From the NCBI GenBank assembly GCA_001600875.1, contig BCLD01000008.1:80379-144378 (forward strand): 64,000 nucleotides of DNA, written 5' to 3'. The position numbers and the translations under genes were made by a program. A model generated the notes under the pieces. The model was not told the origin of the DNA, ran no database searches, and saw only the letters and a program-made list of their open reading frames with translations. This document shows positions 44,225 through 55,510 of this stretch, piece by piece. Numbering within the stretch: the stretch's first letter is position 1; the number at the start of each line of letters is the position of its first letter. Source of the DNA: Solicoccozyma terricola. Taxonomy: Eukaryota > Basidiomycota > Tremellomycetes > Filobasidiales > Piskurozymaceae.

Positions 44225-47101
44225 ATGGAATCTGCACCAACCAACACCCAATGGCAGATGCCTGTTCGGACATTCTCGCCGCTAGACAGGGATAGGTGAT
44301 CCTCGTGAACCCTGCCGAATCATCATGTACTAACTCTCTATCCGTCTTGATTGCCCTTTCTCCGTTCGGTGTTTGGATCTGCAGCTTTGCGTGAGTCTGC
44401 GTGTGCGTCAACGGTCGATACCCTTGCCAGGTAATAATGCGACGTCGTCTACCCAGCTATTCCACCGTCGTCAAAAGGTATATCTCGCTGCCTCCTCCCA
44501 CCATTCCCATCTCTAACATACCCGTTCACCTCGACAGATGGCCAACCATCCTCACTCAAGTCATTTCAACAGTCTCCAACCAGCTTCACGATCTTACCAT
44601 CTCCACTTCGTCCCCCGACGTACGAGAAATGATCGAGGAGGGCAAAGAAATCATAAGGAAAATCAGCTCGTTAAAGCACGACATGAGTAGGGACAAACCT
44701 CTTGCGTTAGTCCAACTCTTTTCTATACGTCGCTACCATTTCTGACAGACCCCAACAGTCTCATCGAGGACGACGGCGGTTCCAACATCTCCGTCTATAA
44801 TGACTGCTTGCAGACAGGAATAGACGCAGACCAGCCATGGACTTGGTTCGGTACAAGCTGGTTATTCGCCGAATGTTATCTGTGCGTATAGGCGGCTGCG
44901 AATACATCCAGGAGGTAGCTAAAAAAATAACATCTAAACAGGTATCGCCGTCTCCGAAACTTCTTCGCCATGACTCGGTATTGGCCGCAATTTGATCCAT
45001 TCTTTCTGAGCAAGGAAGGCACGTACAAGTCAAGTTCGGCTGCTATCATTCGTGAGCATGGAGGGAGAGGTATTCGCAGGGTCACCTAATTGATGTATGC
45101 TCAAGATCAGACCTGGCAAAGTCGATTGAGGGGTTGAAACATCAGGTGGATCTGCAGCGCGACTTTGAGAAGAAGGATTCAGCACTAGAAATTGTCTTCC
45201 TGTGAGTATTGATGTCTGGCCATTGTACTTTCTCCTGACACCTTTGACAGAGAGATGGCTCAAGCCAATCTCTGGGGCAACGCAACGGTAGGCGTGCTTC
45301 GTTCGCCCCTCCCCAAACACCCAGCATGCACTAAACGCCCACCTACCCCCCACAGGACCTCTCTCTCCTCGTCGACATGTCATACGAGGATATTCAGAAA
45401 CTTCAATCTGTCGGAAAAGCAGCTCAAGAGGCGAATGCAAAGTTTATTCTGCGAAACGACCTTCCAAGAGTTTGGGAGCATATCAAAGGTTTGAAGGGGG
45501 GGAGAGTGGATTTTATTCTGGATAATGGTGGGTCCGATTGCTCGACAGGGCTTTCACCATACTGACCCACTACTGACAGCGGGTTTCGAGCTATATACCG
45601 ATCTCATCTTCGCCGACTTTCTCCTCACGCACACGGATTTTGTGCATGAAGTCGTCTTCCAGTGAGTGACCCCGACCTCTTATCTTGCGCGCGATTTGAA
45701 CAGGTATCCCCCACCCCCCATCCCCAGCCCAAAGATGATCCCTTGGTTTGTCAGCGACGTCTTGCCTTTCGACTTCAAGTGAGTGTCATGGCGCTGTTCC
45801 AGGGTCTCCGCATCTCACAGCCCCCTCACAGATGGGCCATCGACGTCCTCCAAGACTCCACTTTTTTTTCCAAACACTCCACCGCGATCACCTCTGACGA
45901 CCTTTCAACCCTCGCCACCCTTTCCAAACGATGGCAGACCTACCTCGCCGACGGCAAGTTCCGTCTTTCCGTGCCTCTAGATGCCAAACTCGGCGAGGAG
46001 ACGCAGATTGGCGACTTTTGGACCGGACCGTACAGTTATCAGCATATGCCGGAGAAAGATGGTCGTTTGTTGGCTGAATTGCAGAAATCCGATCTGGTAA
46101 TCTTCAAGGGAGATTTAAATTACCGAAAGTGGGTGACTTGGACGAGGCTTTCACACCCTCGCACTGAATGCGTATTCACAGACTACTTGGGGATGGTAAA
46201 TGGATAGCAACAACTCCGTTCGAAGAAGTCTTGGGTACGTGGTGTACATTCCATTCCGCCTTCCAATTCTCCCCTCATCGGCTCTTCACAGGTCCACTCA
46301 AGGGGAAGATCAACATATTGAGCTTGCGGACCAACAAGGCGGATCCGATGTGCGTTGGGATGATCATGAAACCCCGGCTCCCCAGCTGATGGCACGCCAT
46401 TTCACAGCGCCGGTTTGAAACCAGGAATCCAGGAACGTCTCGATATCGAGGACCCCAAGTGGCGCGAGTCTGGCAAGTGGGCCGTCATTTCCTTTTGCCC
46501 CAAGGACCGGACGCCATCCATCGACCACCCTGGAGCATCCCAACCATTACGCCAGGTCTCTGACACTGGCGATATCTTGGAACTGACTTTGGACGTGCTG
46601 GACACCCAAGCCATCGTTGATTCTGTTGCCGACAACGCAGCGGGTGCAACTGCTGTCTTTATTGGCACGACAAGGGACACTTTCGAAGGTGTGTAGGACA
46701 CGGCTCGCGTTGGGCGTTGACTAACAGAATTATGCTGCGCAGGCAAAACTGTCACTCGACTGACCTACGAAGCCTACTCTGCGTTGTGTATCAAAACTTT
46801 TGCATCCATTGCCAGGTCAGCACGCACCCTCCCAGATATGACGACGACCATAGACTCTTCAGACCAGCTCGTCAAGGTGGCGATCCATCATCGCCTTGGT
46901 GAAGTTCCGGTCGGGCAAGCCTCCATCGTCATTGCGGTATCATCCCCACATCGTCGCCAGGCATTCGAGGCGTGTGAGTATATCCTGGAGGAGGTGAAGA
47001 AGAAGGCTCAGGTGTGGAAGCGGGAATGGTACGCCGAGGGAGATGGGGCGACAGCGCTTTGGAAGGAGAATGCAACTACATGTTGCAATGACCACAAGTA
47101 G
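44225..47101 (+). CDS. Fusion: ARMT1/DUF89 phosphatase + MoaE (molybdopterin synthase large subunit)
   Basis: Sixteen exons run from 44225 to 47101 in one frame of 659 residues. Residues about 1-485 form a DUF89/ARMT1 metal-dependent damage-control phosphatase: SFAYSTVVKRWPTIL, WTWFGTSWLFAECYLYRR, LWGNATDLSLL, DNAGFELYTDLIFADF, VSDVLPFDFKWAIDVL, DLVIFKGDLNYRKLLGD and LKGKINILSLRTNKAD, with the family's usual end GKWAVISFCPK. With no stop or in-frame Met, a 30-residue linker leads into MoaE: DILELTLDVLDTQAIVD, ATAVFIGTTRDTFEGKTVTR, LTYEAYSAL, VPVGQASIVIAVSSPHR and KKKAQVWKREWY with the catalytic Lys. MoaE transfers sulfur into molybdopterin. Exon 2 is a 6-base microexon. The fusion is in the middle of exon 15 (46408-46688), so it does not depend on a splice guess. 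Confidence 0.88.
44385..44390 (+). other. 6-base microexon of the ARMT1-MoaE gene
   Basis: The bases ctttgc, flanked by gatctgcag and gtgagtc, join AG+C, TTT, GC+C to read S-F-A, restoring the conserved SFAY-x-TV motif of the ARMT1 family between exons 44225-44295 and 44457-44477. Confidence 0.75.
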
Positions 47102-47208
47102 ACGGTTGATGGCATGATGGATTCTGCCATGAGGTTCCTCACAATTGATCGAGTCTAAATGCATATGCTACAAGGATGGAGTCGTTATCATATATACGAT
47201 CGCACCGC

Positions 47209-48436
47209 TCATGCCGATCCCTGCTCCGTCAAATACAACCTCAATTTCTCCAGTGCCCTGTAACGATGTGAGATCGCGTTCTTGGCAACTCCATCCATCT
47301 CAGCGTAACTGTCGAGGGTACATGACATCAGCGATCCTAAGCTTGTATCCGCTCCGCCAGACTCACGTCTTGCCATCACTCTCCTCTGGCTCAAACACGG
47401 CATCCCAGCCGAAATGCGTCGGTCCTCTTGGAGGTACGATCCGTCCCCACGTCTTGCCTTCAAAGAGGATCGGTTCTTGCTCTGAGCCGTCGATGGGCGG
47501 CGGCGAATACGCAAAGGTGCAAAGAGCATATGCTCGCCGTGTGGGGAAACCGTCCAACAGGGTGTTCAAGCCGTCATGCCCGAGTTTTGTCAAAAAGTCC
47601 TTGATGTAAGGACCTGGTAAATCGTTGAGTGCCTCAAAGCAAAGAGCGGTGTCCTCCGTAACGCAGGCGGTACCAAGCTGGGGAGTAGGAAGGGGAGGTG
47701 TCAGATGGCGGGGTTGATTGATGGCGTGAAAACATACATGCTTCGCGGCAGCCTTGCATTTCGCTATAGCGACTTCTTGAGTCGTTCCTTGCACCTCGGG
47801 CACTGTTGTGCGGCGGGAAATGAGCAGAAGGACACGAACACCAGTCCTACCCGTACTTACCATCGACTGCTTGATTCGTGACATCTATATCACTGCCTCC
47901 CGATGCCAGAATTGCCTTGACCTCTTTCAACTTGTTTGCATTACCGGTTACAAAGACTGATAAAGAGGATCGTCAGTTTGCATTCAACCCCACGCTGTGC
48001 TACTACTTGCCGAAACTGAATCCGGGATGATTTTGTGCCCCATTGACTGGACCCATGCCCACGTTGAGACCATTTAGGTGTTGGGTGACACCATCGACCT
48101 TGGCACCCTCACTACCGACGACCGGCGCCTTGAGCTCCTCCACACCCTCATCTGCTGAGTCGTAATCCTCAAAGTCGTCCTAGGACGAATCAAGAGGTGC
48201 CGTCAGCCGCCGTCCAAAACCGTCCACGTACAGTCACCCTCACTCACCCACTCATATATCACTCGAATGATCAGGCTACAGCTGGGACATCTCGCCACCT
48301 CGTCTCCATCTCTAAGCTGCGACTTTGTGATTTCGAATCTATCTCCGCATGGACATGGGTAATGGTAGACGTTGGCCACCGCGTCCCATGTAAAGTCCTC
48401 GATCTCGATTTCGTCGTAGAACGTTTCTCGTGCCAT
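47209..48436 (-). CDS. HAM1: DPH3 joined to inosine triphosphate pyrophosphatase (HAM1/ITPA)
   Basis: Exons 48248-48436, 48011-48179, 47861-47956, 47738-47802, 47367-47677 and 47209-47308 give 309 residues. The last 190 are a complete ITPase, which hydrolyses ITP, dITP and XTP to keep base-modified nucleotides out of nucleic acids: [91 protein letters not shown] and [15 protein letters not shown]. The ITPase part has no start codon: upstream of VFVTGN the frame closes at a TGA after seven codons with no ATG. The only in-frame source found is DPH3 exon 2 spliced through a GC donor (gcaagt at 48010) to the acceptor ending at 47957. DPH3 is thus either fused or alternatively spliced. Confidence 0.72.
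48003..48436 (-). CDS. DPH3: Diphthamide biosynthesis protein 3 (short, unfused form)
   Basis: Two exons (48248-48436, 48003-48179) give 121 residues. The CSL zinc-finger domain is complete: [47 protein letters not shown], with four zinc-binding Cys. DPH3 (KTI11) supplies electrons for diphthamide formation on eEF2 and for Elongator-dependent tRNA modification. The C-terminal tail is acidic then glycine/asparagine-rich and ends with TAG at 48003-48005. That stop lies inside the GC-AG intron used by the longer fusion form, so this product needs the intron to be retained. Confidence 0.85.
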
Positions 48437-48858
48437 TGATGAGTGTGACTGGGGAGGGGATGTCGGTGGATGGCGGTGGATGGCGGTGGATGACAGTGGG
48501 AGACCCGGTAGGGATGTTGACGATTGGTTGGTGGCGATGGTGTTCCAACTTTTTCCGGGTCACGTGCGAAATTAAGGGGATCGGCGGGTGGCGACACCCT
48601 GCGAACAGGTGAAATGGAAGGATACACCGATGCAGCGATGGATGGCAGGCAATGCAGGTAGTCACCGCAGCTGTGGAACGTGAAAGGTAGTATGCCGAGG
48701 ATCAGATACATACCTCCTTTATGTCGACAGGGGCTTGAAGGAGACCCACAGACGGGGGACCCGACCGGTGTAGGGGATCTCTCCACTCCTATGAATCCCG
48801 AGACACATCATACAGTACCGCTCATCCCTGCAGGTCATTTTTACCCACACTATCTAAC
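48437..48858. promoter_or_regulatory. Divergent intergenic region with ggtggatggc repeats
   Basis: A 422-base spacer between diverging genes. Near 48470-48495 the word ggtggatggc is repeated. It must hold the DPH3 promoter; no other feature is recognised. Confidence 0.5.
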
Positions 48859-50229
48859 ATGCAGCCACTAAAAGTCATCACGAACTTTCTTGACCCGTCC
48901 CCGCCGCTCTTCTACAAAGCCAAACTTGAACGAGGATATCTTCGGGCATATCCACCAGCACCATCTTCGGACATCATACCAACCCCCCAGTCCTGTATCA
49001 GCGAGTCGAGACATCGAACTAGCTCTCAGCGTCAGCATGGCGGAGGTCCAACATGCTCCTCACACCACGACTCACCTTCCTCCCTTCCCGGCAGTCTGCG
49101 TAGAGTGCAAACGACGCCTCTACTGCCTGTTCCAGAAAGCCCCAAGCTCGAATTCAAGTTTGGACCGGTAGGGACCCTCACCGAGCGCTTGAAGCAATCA
49201 CCTCGGCCAATACCAGCCGCGTCTCCACAGCGCATCCAAACGCATCGATACGACTTCGACGCCCTCTACAAAACCCTTCCTGCAATAAACACGATGCCCC
49301 CCTCAAATCCAGTCTCGATCTCATCCCGCCGACGACGTGACAGCTTGCTGGAGATGGACGGAACTCTCGAAGAGACAGTGAGACCGACAGCCTCATATGT
49401 AAAGGATTCAACTGTTCCTCCTTTATCTGCCACCTCCGTTGCCAGTCAAACGTCTACAACATATAGCCGGACCAGTGATGCTGTTGGTCGATTGGCACCA
49501 CGGCCACAGAGACGCCAACGCAGCCTTTCTGCCACAGCATCGCCTGCCGAGGTGTGTGCTTTGGAGATTGAAAGCCGCTGGCAGGTGCATGCGTCTTTAG
49601 GTCACGGTGGTACAGGACCCAAGTCTGCGCTGGAGTCTGGCCGGGAGTACGACGGTCTCCGTGCTCATCTGCATGCGCTCGCTGGCAAGAATGGAAGGCC
49701 GAGAGTTCTGTCGAATTGTGATTCGGCGACGTCGATATCCTCACGAGAGTCGGTTCCACGAAGGCAAACACCGGAACCGGACCTGCTGCGTCTGATACCA
49801 CCGCCTCTTCTAAGTCGATCCTCCTGCAGAGAGTTTAAGCCTCGTAGGACGACGTCACTGCTGCGCACACCAACACAGTATCACATGTCATCACATGAAC
49901 AGATCCCAAATGTCGTGGCCGATGGCGGCTATCGACGATACGGGTCAGGGACTCGATTTGGGGCAAGCAGCGCGAGCCTCGCATCCTTCAAGAGTGACCA
50001 GGATAATGTGTGTGAGATCGAGGCTCGCGTTGGCACGTCGGTCAAGACATTTAATACTGCAGTCGACGTCAAGCCGCCGTGGTGGAGACCAAATCGCGGG
50101 TGGCCAGGACGATCGAGGAAATCGCATTCGATTGCCAACATGGAGTCGATCAGGAATGGGAGTGAGCCACTGGTAGACGAAGAGGCAGAGGAGGTAGAGG
50201 AGACCTACATCGGTATGGATGACATGTAA
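48859..50229 (+). CDS. Ser/Arg/Pro-rich disordered hypothetical protein
   Basis: A single-exon frame of 456 residues with no stop is unlikely by chance, and its codon use matches neighbouring genes. The sequence is rich in Ser, Pro, Arg and Thr, with many RRR/S-type basic patches, and ends in an acidic tail (DEEAEEVEETYIGMDD). No domain, signal peptide or membrane helix is visible, so it is probably intrinsically disordered. A short motif KPPWWRPNRGWPGRSRK near the C-terminus stands out and may be a binding site. The start is the first Met of the frame. I do not recognise the family; it may be specific to the order. Confidence 0.6.
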   Translation: MQPLKVITNFLDPSPPLFYKAKLERGYLRAYPPAPSSDIIPTPQSCISESRHRTSSQRQHGGGPTCSSHHDSPSSLPGSLRRVQTTPLLPVPESPKLEFKFGPVGTLTERLKQSPRPIPAASPQRIQTHRYDFDALYKTLPAINTMPPSNPVSISSRRRRDSLLEMDGTLEETVRPTASYVKDSTVPPLSATSVASQTSTTYSRTSDAVGRLAPRPQRRQRSLSATASPAEVCALEIESRWQVHASLGHGGTGPKSALESGREYDGLRAHLHALAGKNGRPRVLSNCDSATSISSRESVPRRQTPEPDLLRLIPPPLLSRSSCREFKPRRTTSLLRTPTQYHMSSHEQIPNVVADGGYRRYGSGTRFGASSASLASFKSDQDNVCEIEARVGTSVKTFNTAVDVKPPWWRPNRGWPGRSRKSHSIANMESIRNGSEPLVDEEAEEVEETYIGMDDM

Positions 50230-50410
50230 TAATTCCTGTAAGAGGTCATGTAACAGATTGTCGGGGGCTCCATCCGGCGAAAGTAGCCCGGCCGGTTTCA
50301 GCTCAAGTTGCTGGGTGGTCAGAGGTCAGTGGTCAGTGGTCAGTGGTCAGTCCTCAGTCCTCAGTCCTCAGTCGCTCGCTCTGCCATACCATCATCCACC
50401 CGCAACTGCC

Positions 50411-51288
50411 ATGCCATCCAACACCCTGCACAAAGCCACCGACTTCCGAGGTGCTGTCGTCGAGGTGAGCCCGCGATCGCGTCGGGTATATGAGACCAGT
50501 TGATAACCCTGCCGCCGTGAACCGGTCAGGATCTGCAACTCGCACCAGCATTCTGCCTCCCATGCAACGCTCCCCTATCAGTAGCTCTTGAAGCCGCATA
50601 CGAGAGGGAATTCGACCAGCTGCCGCGAGTTTTATGGCCGTATCTGAAACTGGGCCAGACAACTAATAATGCGTCCTAATAATTCTACCAGTGTCCTTGA
50701 TGACAATCGTCGACCGATCGGATACTTGGACGTTCCAAGTATCAAGAAGAAATATGAGAGTGGGCAGGTGAAAGAGGTGAGGACTGGCTGTGAGCTTTGG
50801 TCTGCGTACACTGAACCGATTCTCGATTGGCCAACATAGGAGGATGTCATCCGTACGCTGGTTTTCTCATCACATTTCATCCGCATTCCCTTGTTTACCG
50901 CCTCATTGCACACCATACAGGCAACCACACCACCTTCTTCCGCGCATTCAAGCCGAACCAGGCCAAACGCAGTAGTCCTACCACCACCGACAAAGAATCC
51001 ACTCCCACTCCGGCAGCATCATATGCCACAGGCTCTTCCACAGGTCAAACCACCTACCACACTATCCATCCGCTCACACCGCTCGAAGACCTCGACGCGT
51101 TTCTCAAGGATCATGAGTTTGCGCTGGTGACAGATGAGGCGAGGAAATGGGTGCTGGGGGTTGCGACGAGATCGGATCTGGAGGTGTGTGTCCGATGTGG
51201 ACAAGTGTTTTCGAGATCGATCGACTGCGCTGATCCCCCCCCCCCCCCCCCCCCGCAGACGTTTGTCCAACGACGAGGAACATTCTGA
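50411..51288 (+). CDS. CBS-domain protein
   Basis: Six exons (50411-50464, 50530-50624, 50692-50776, 50840-50852, 50921-51183, 51259-51288) give 179 residues. Two CBS motifs are seen: FCLPCNAPLSVALEAAYE through PVLDDNRRPIGYLDVPSI, and HPLTPLEDLDAFLKDHEF through ALVTDEARKWVLGVATRSDL. Such pairs bind adenosyl ligands or act as regulatory modules; a linker of about 45 Ser/Thr/Pro residues parts the two halves. Exon 2 ends with a GC donor (gcgagt at 50625), exon 4 has only 13 bases, and the last intron carries 20 consecutive C just before its acceptor. The function is probably regulatory but unknown. Confidence 0.8.
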
Positions 51289-51380
51289 GACGCGGTGAAC
51301 CATACCCTCAAACGATCGTACATGCTTTTATTTACATGTTTTGCGGGCATGACATCATTTGCAATTCCATCCATGAACAT

Positions 51381-53396
51381 TCAAAGTTTCGACTCCCTAG
51401 CAGCCGATGCCAACAGAGCCTTGGAGCGCTTCGACACATTCGCGGTTCGAGCTTCAACCAAAGGAAGCCGTTTGAGTTCTTGTTTGCCGATCTGTTGTAG
51501 ATGTACCTCATCCGGGCCCTGGAAGTCAAGTTTGTCAACGATATAATCAACGCCCCACACAGGATGTACACCCACATCGGCATATCGAAGAGTACGGATA
51601 CCCGACCACAGTTTGGCAAGAGGCTGATCCTGTGAGATACCCTCTGCGCCGAACGACTGCATGGCTCGATCGAGAACTTGGAGGGCCATGGCTGGAACGG
51701 TGAACTGCAACGGGGCCAGCGCATATCAGACAATCCCGCGGAGATAATTTGACCCGTGCCACACTCACCTTGGCGATACCAATATCCTTCATCGCCCCCT
51801 TTGCGCGAACCTCGTCAATCTGATGAGCTGCACTGAGGACGAGCAACCTTGCAGAGTCGATCTCCGCGCGAGACTTTGCGATGTCAGCAAGGATGGTTCC
51901 ATGCTCTCGGAGATACTTTCCGAACGTCTTCCTGGTGGAGACTCGCTCGAGCATCATGTCGAGAGCGCGGGATGCCGTACCGATCGATCGCATGCAGTGA
52001 TGGATTCTTCCTGGTCCAAGTCGGCCTTGAATGATCTGTGAGAATAGATAGCTCGGTTAGTCACGGACGACGAACGATCGCGGGCAGAACACCCCAACAC
52101 ACCTCAAACCCTCTGCCCCATCCTCCTACAAGACAGTCGCTTTCCTTTAGCCTGACATTATCATATCTTACTTCACAATGACCTTCGGGAGCATCATCGT
52201 AGCCCATAACCATCATCGGACGAACGATTGTCACGCCAGGGGTGTTGGGCGGAATGAGGACGATCGTGTGTCGTTGATGAGGAGATGGGTTAGTCGGGTC
52301 GGAGAGTCCGATGAGGATATGGATTGCGTTGCGAGGATCACCGGCGCCAGAAATCCACTGCGGGATGGGAAATGACAGGGGGGGGGGGGGGAGAGAAATC
52401 AGCGAGCGTCGTGCGGTAAATGGGAAACACAACCCACCCATTTGTGACAATTGACAACGACCTCATCGCCTTCCTTCCTGATAGTTCCCCTGAGGTTCGT
52501 GGCATCCGAGCTGGCGACTAAGCGCAACATACCTGCTATCAGCCAACGTTCGTTGACGAATAGCAAGAAGACTTACCACCAAATTCAGTCATGGCAAAAC
52601 TGCTCCTGATCTGCCCATTCAACAGGGGGGTAAGGTATTTCTGCTTTTGAGCTTCGTTGCCATATCTGGCAAAGACCTCTAGAAGTGGAAGCATGGTCAA
52701 TTTCGCTGTGCACTACACCGCTTAGGTTTTGACAAGAAACGCACCCATATTCCCGGTGTCTGGAGCAGCACAGTTGCAGGCTTCTGGAGCGACTTTGGGA
52801 GCATACCCCATGACTTCGGCCATGACAGCGTACTGTGGTGAGGATTCCATCAGCGGGAGGCACTATCCTCCCACCCTTCCACCCGCCCATCCTCTTAGCT
52901 CACCTCCAAATTCGTCAAATCCACGCCGACATCCGGATAATGTTTCTTACTGAGGAACAGATTCCACAACCCCAATTTCTTTGCCTTTACCTTTAGTTCC
53001 TCCATGACGGGTATGACTGCTGACCATCTTGGAGTTGAAAGAACGCCAGGTCGAGATTTGTTTGCGTTCTGAGAAGCAGTGGGGGTGGAGGGAAGAGGAA
53101 GCTGGGCCTCGTAGAGGTGTTCGGCTGGAAGACAGTCGTTCTAAAGGGGATATGCGGGCATGCATGACGTGAGCTACCAAGTGGCAGCGACGTAGAATCG
53201 TAGAGCCTCCCTCACCTCGACAAAATCGACCAACTTGGCCAATATGTCCTTTGCAAAGGGAGAGAACCGGTTCTCGATCTGGAATGCGGGCGAAGCGAGA
53301 GTTGGGATCAGAACATGGGAAGCGTACTGACGACGGGGACCTCACCAAGGACCAAGCTGATGGAGAGATGAACCTGGTGACTGGGTGGTCTGACAT
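51381..53396 (-). CDS. Acyl-CoA dehydrogenase family protein (ACAD10/11-like)
   Basis: Ten exons (53346-53396, 53216-53278, 52904-53140, 52745-52832, 52577-52678, 52438-52517, 52103-52357, 51769-52035, 51576-51704, 51381-51518) give 469 residues. Family blocks are [75 protein letters not shown] with [59 protein letters not shown] and [19 protein letters not shown]. It is an FAD enzyme for alpha,beta-dehydrogenation of acyl-CoA in mitochondria or peroxisomes. A catalytic Glu is not assigned. The intron at 51519-51575 is a multiple of three and also open, so splicing there is inferred from the conserved YADGPDE join. A 14-base C run (sense) precedes one acceptor. Confidence 0.9.
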
Positions 53397-53613
53397 GGTG
53401 GTGGGTGGGTGGGTGGATTGGTGGGTTGGTGGTGATGGACGATGGAGACGATTGACCGCTCCACGATGATCCTGTTCAACCACCTACCATCTACCGACTT
53501 TGTTAACCGGCGGGAATGGGCCCCCGGTTATTCAGCCAGGCACGTGGCAATCCGGGTGGCGGTGGCGGTGGCGAACAACTCTAATAACTCGCTACTAGTA
53601 AACATCCAACTAC

Positions 53614-55160
53614 CTACCTATCTATACTGTAGTTGTTGAGCGACCCAGTTCTTTCCACAGAGACTTTAGTGTACGTGTTTGGTGTGATCGCCCTCTTTTC
53701 CTCCGGGTCATGGTCATTCCAGTATTTCTCCTGCTCCTCTTCATATTCTTTGGTGTCGGGCATGTGGGTTTCAAATGCGTTGCCACCGGCTAGCACGAGA
53801 TGCCCTTCTGGCCCGGGAACCATGACGCCGTATGGCATATCGACATGCTCTCCAGGTCCCCTCTGATGGTTGATGTATCTAGTCTTGTCGTGGAACCGTA
53901 GGAACTTTTCATTCTCTTTGAGCAGCCCTGCCACCGTCTCCCCCTTGCGATGACGAATAAAAGAACCATCCTCTTCAATGACGGGGTTACCTGATAGGCG
54001 GTTGATTTCTGCCATGGCAACAGACCGTGCTTCCTCGGATTCCATCGTCTTCATGTACTTTAGCCACTTGTCCTTTTTTTCTTTTTTCGCGCGATCTCGT
54101 ATAGTAGTGCGGTCGTCGGTGAATGTCGGCCCGCTGGCATGGGTTTTGTTGGGAAGAAATGGTTCAATCAGCATGTATGCATGCTGATGACGACATTAGT
54201 CAATATCTAAAGTCCCCGGCTATTTCCCCAACTACTCACGTACCGCCGCGGCCTTGCAACCGTCAGCTCCAGACTTTGCTTCAATGTAGCTCGCAGCTCA
54301 GCAACAGCGCGCTTTCTCCTCTCATTCTCCATCGCCGTTCCCTCTCGGTTGCTATTCAAAGCGTTCTCCAAATCTTCCTTGAAGTGCGTACGGTAGGCTA
54401 GGTCGAGGGCCTTGTCGCCGTGGGGCAATGGTTAGAAAGTCAAATCTTCCATCCAAACAACCTCCAACTCACTCGATAGGCCTCCTTGTCTTGGCGTTGC
54501 TGAACCACGTCGACCACACCTGGCGATTCCATGTCCGTCGTTTCACACATGAGCCAAATGGCGAGACCGATTTTCAATAGCGGTAACCAACGCAAGGTCT
54601 GAGCAATCCACCCCAGCAGCACCCTCTCTGCCAATCGCAGCATCATGATGATTACCCAGTAAGATAGCCTAATAAGAACGTCGGACCAAGGAATGAGGTG
54701 AAACCGCGTATAACAATATCGTCTCCTCGACGCACTCACCACAACGCTCGTAATTGTGGCTCCCCAGGCTTGTTCGCCGCCACCATCGTCGAGTATGCAG
54801 GCAGGACGTACCATACAGGAGAACTCATGAGCCACATAAAACATCTCGGTGCGAGCATACTATAAAAGGTAGGCGTAAGTGACCTTTCACCCTGTCACGA
54901 AACCTCGGATTGAAATACTCGCAAGTAGGTGAAATGCACCACCGTCACCATCACTGCAACGAGCACGCGATCATTCCCGAATAACCCCAGAGCATCGTAC
55001 AACGGGCTGCTGATGCTTTTCAGCTGAAGGAATGTGGTACCAGTCAGCGTCCACATCCCATATTTACATCGCTCGCCGTTGTCTTCACCGCAGAATCAAG
55101 GCTTGAGGCGAGCTTCAAGCCCTCGGACGTGACTTGGTCTTCTTCTTCCTCTTTGGACAT
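53614..55160 (-). CDS. TB2/DP1-HVA22 family membrane protein
   Basis: Six exons (55089-55160, 54923-55023, 54740-54859, 54473-54668, 54240-54410, 53614-54183) give 409 residues. After an acidic start come LYDALGLFGNDRVLVAVMVT, a hydrophobic helix, PVWYVLPAYSTMVAANKPGE, then LSYWVIIMMLRLAERVLLGW and LRWLPLLKIGLAIWLM, the paired hairpin of reticulon-like REEP/Yop1 proteins. The long C-terminal 220 residues are charged and cytosolic. Such proteins bend ER membranes. The extended tail makes it unlike short Yop1, so it may be a tremellomycete-specific member. The second intron has a GC donor (gcgagt at 54922); without it the helix HFTYFMLAP cannot form. Confidence 0.72.
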
Positions 55161-55510
55161 TTAGTTACCGGCGAATGATACAGTGACTGATGAGAAAACA
55201 TTTGGTACAATTGGGCGCCTCTGATGGTTGTGAAACTTTGGATGAAAGGGAAAGATCCCTTTGATGTAAGTGTATCCCTGGCCCCCCTACCTTCCACCTC
55301 CCTAGATTCGACCCGGGTCATTGAGCCCGCCGGTAAACCCGGTGGCCGTATGTCATAGTCCAGTGATTAATATATCATGACACCGATATTCATGAAGCTG
55401 GGGTCATAAACTACACATCCACGAAAGGAAACGTCGTACGCGGTAGGTATCACGTTGAAAAGGGAGTCGTCACAGGGAAAGGGCGGAATAATACAGAACC
55501 CAAGACTCGT
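55161..55510. other. Intergenic between two minus-strand genes
   Basis: 350 bases without a recognisable gene; it must include the promoter of the TB2/DP1 gene. A short palindrome, cgggtcattgagcccg-like with ccgccggtaaacccggtgg, lies near 55315-55345. Confidence 0.4.

Noticed and set aside
50308..50380. Repeated ggtcagtggtcagt words as a possible regulatory array
   Set aside because: Short simple-sequence slippage between two genes explains it.
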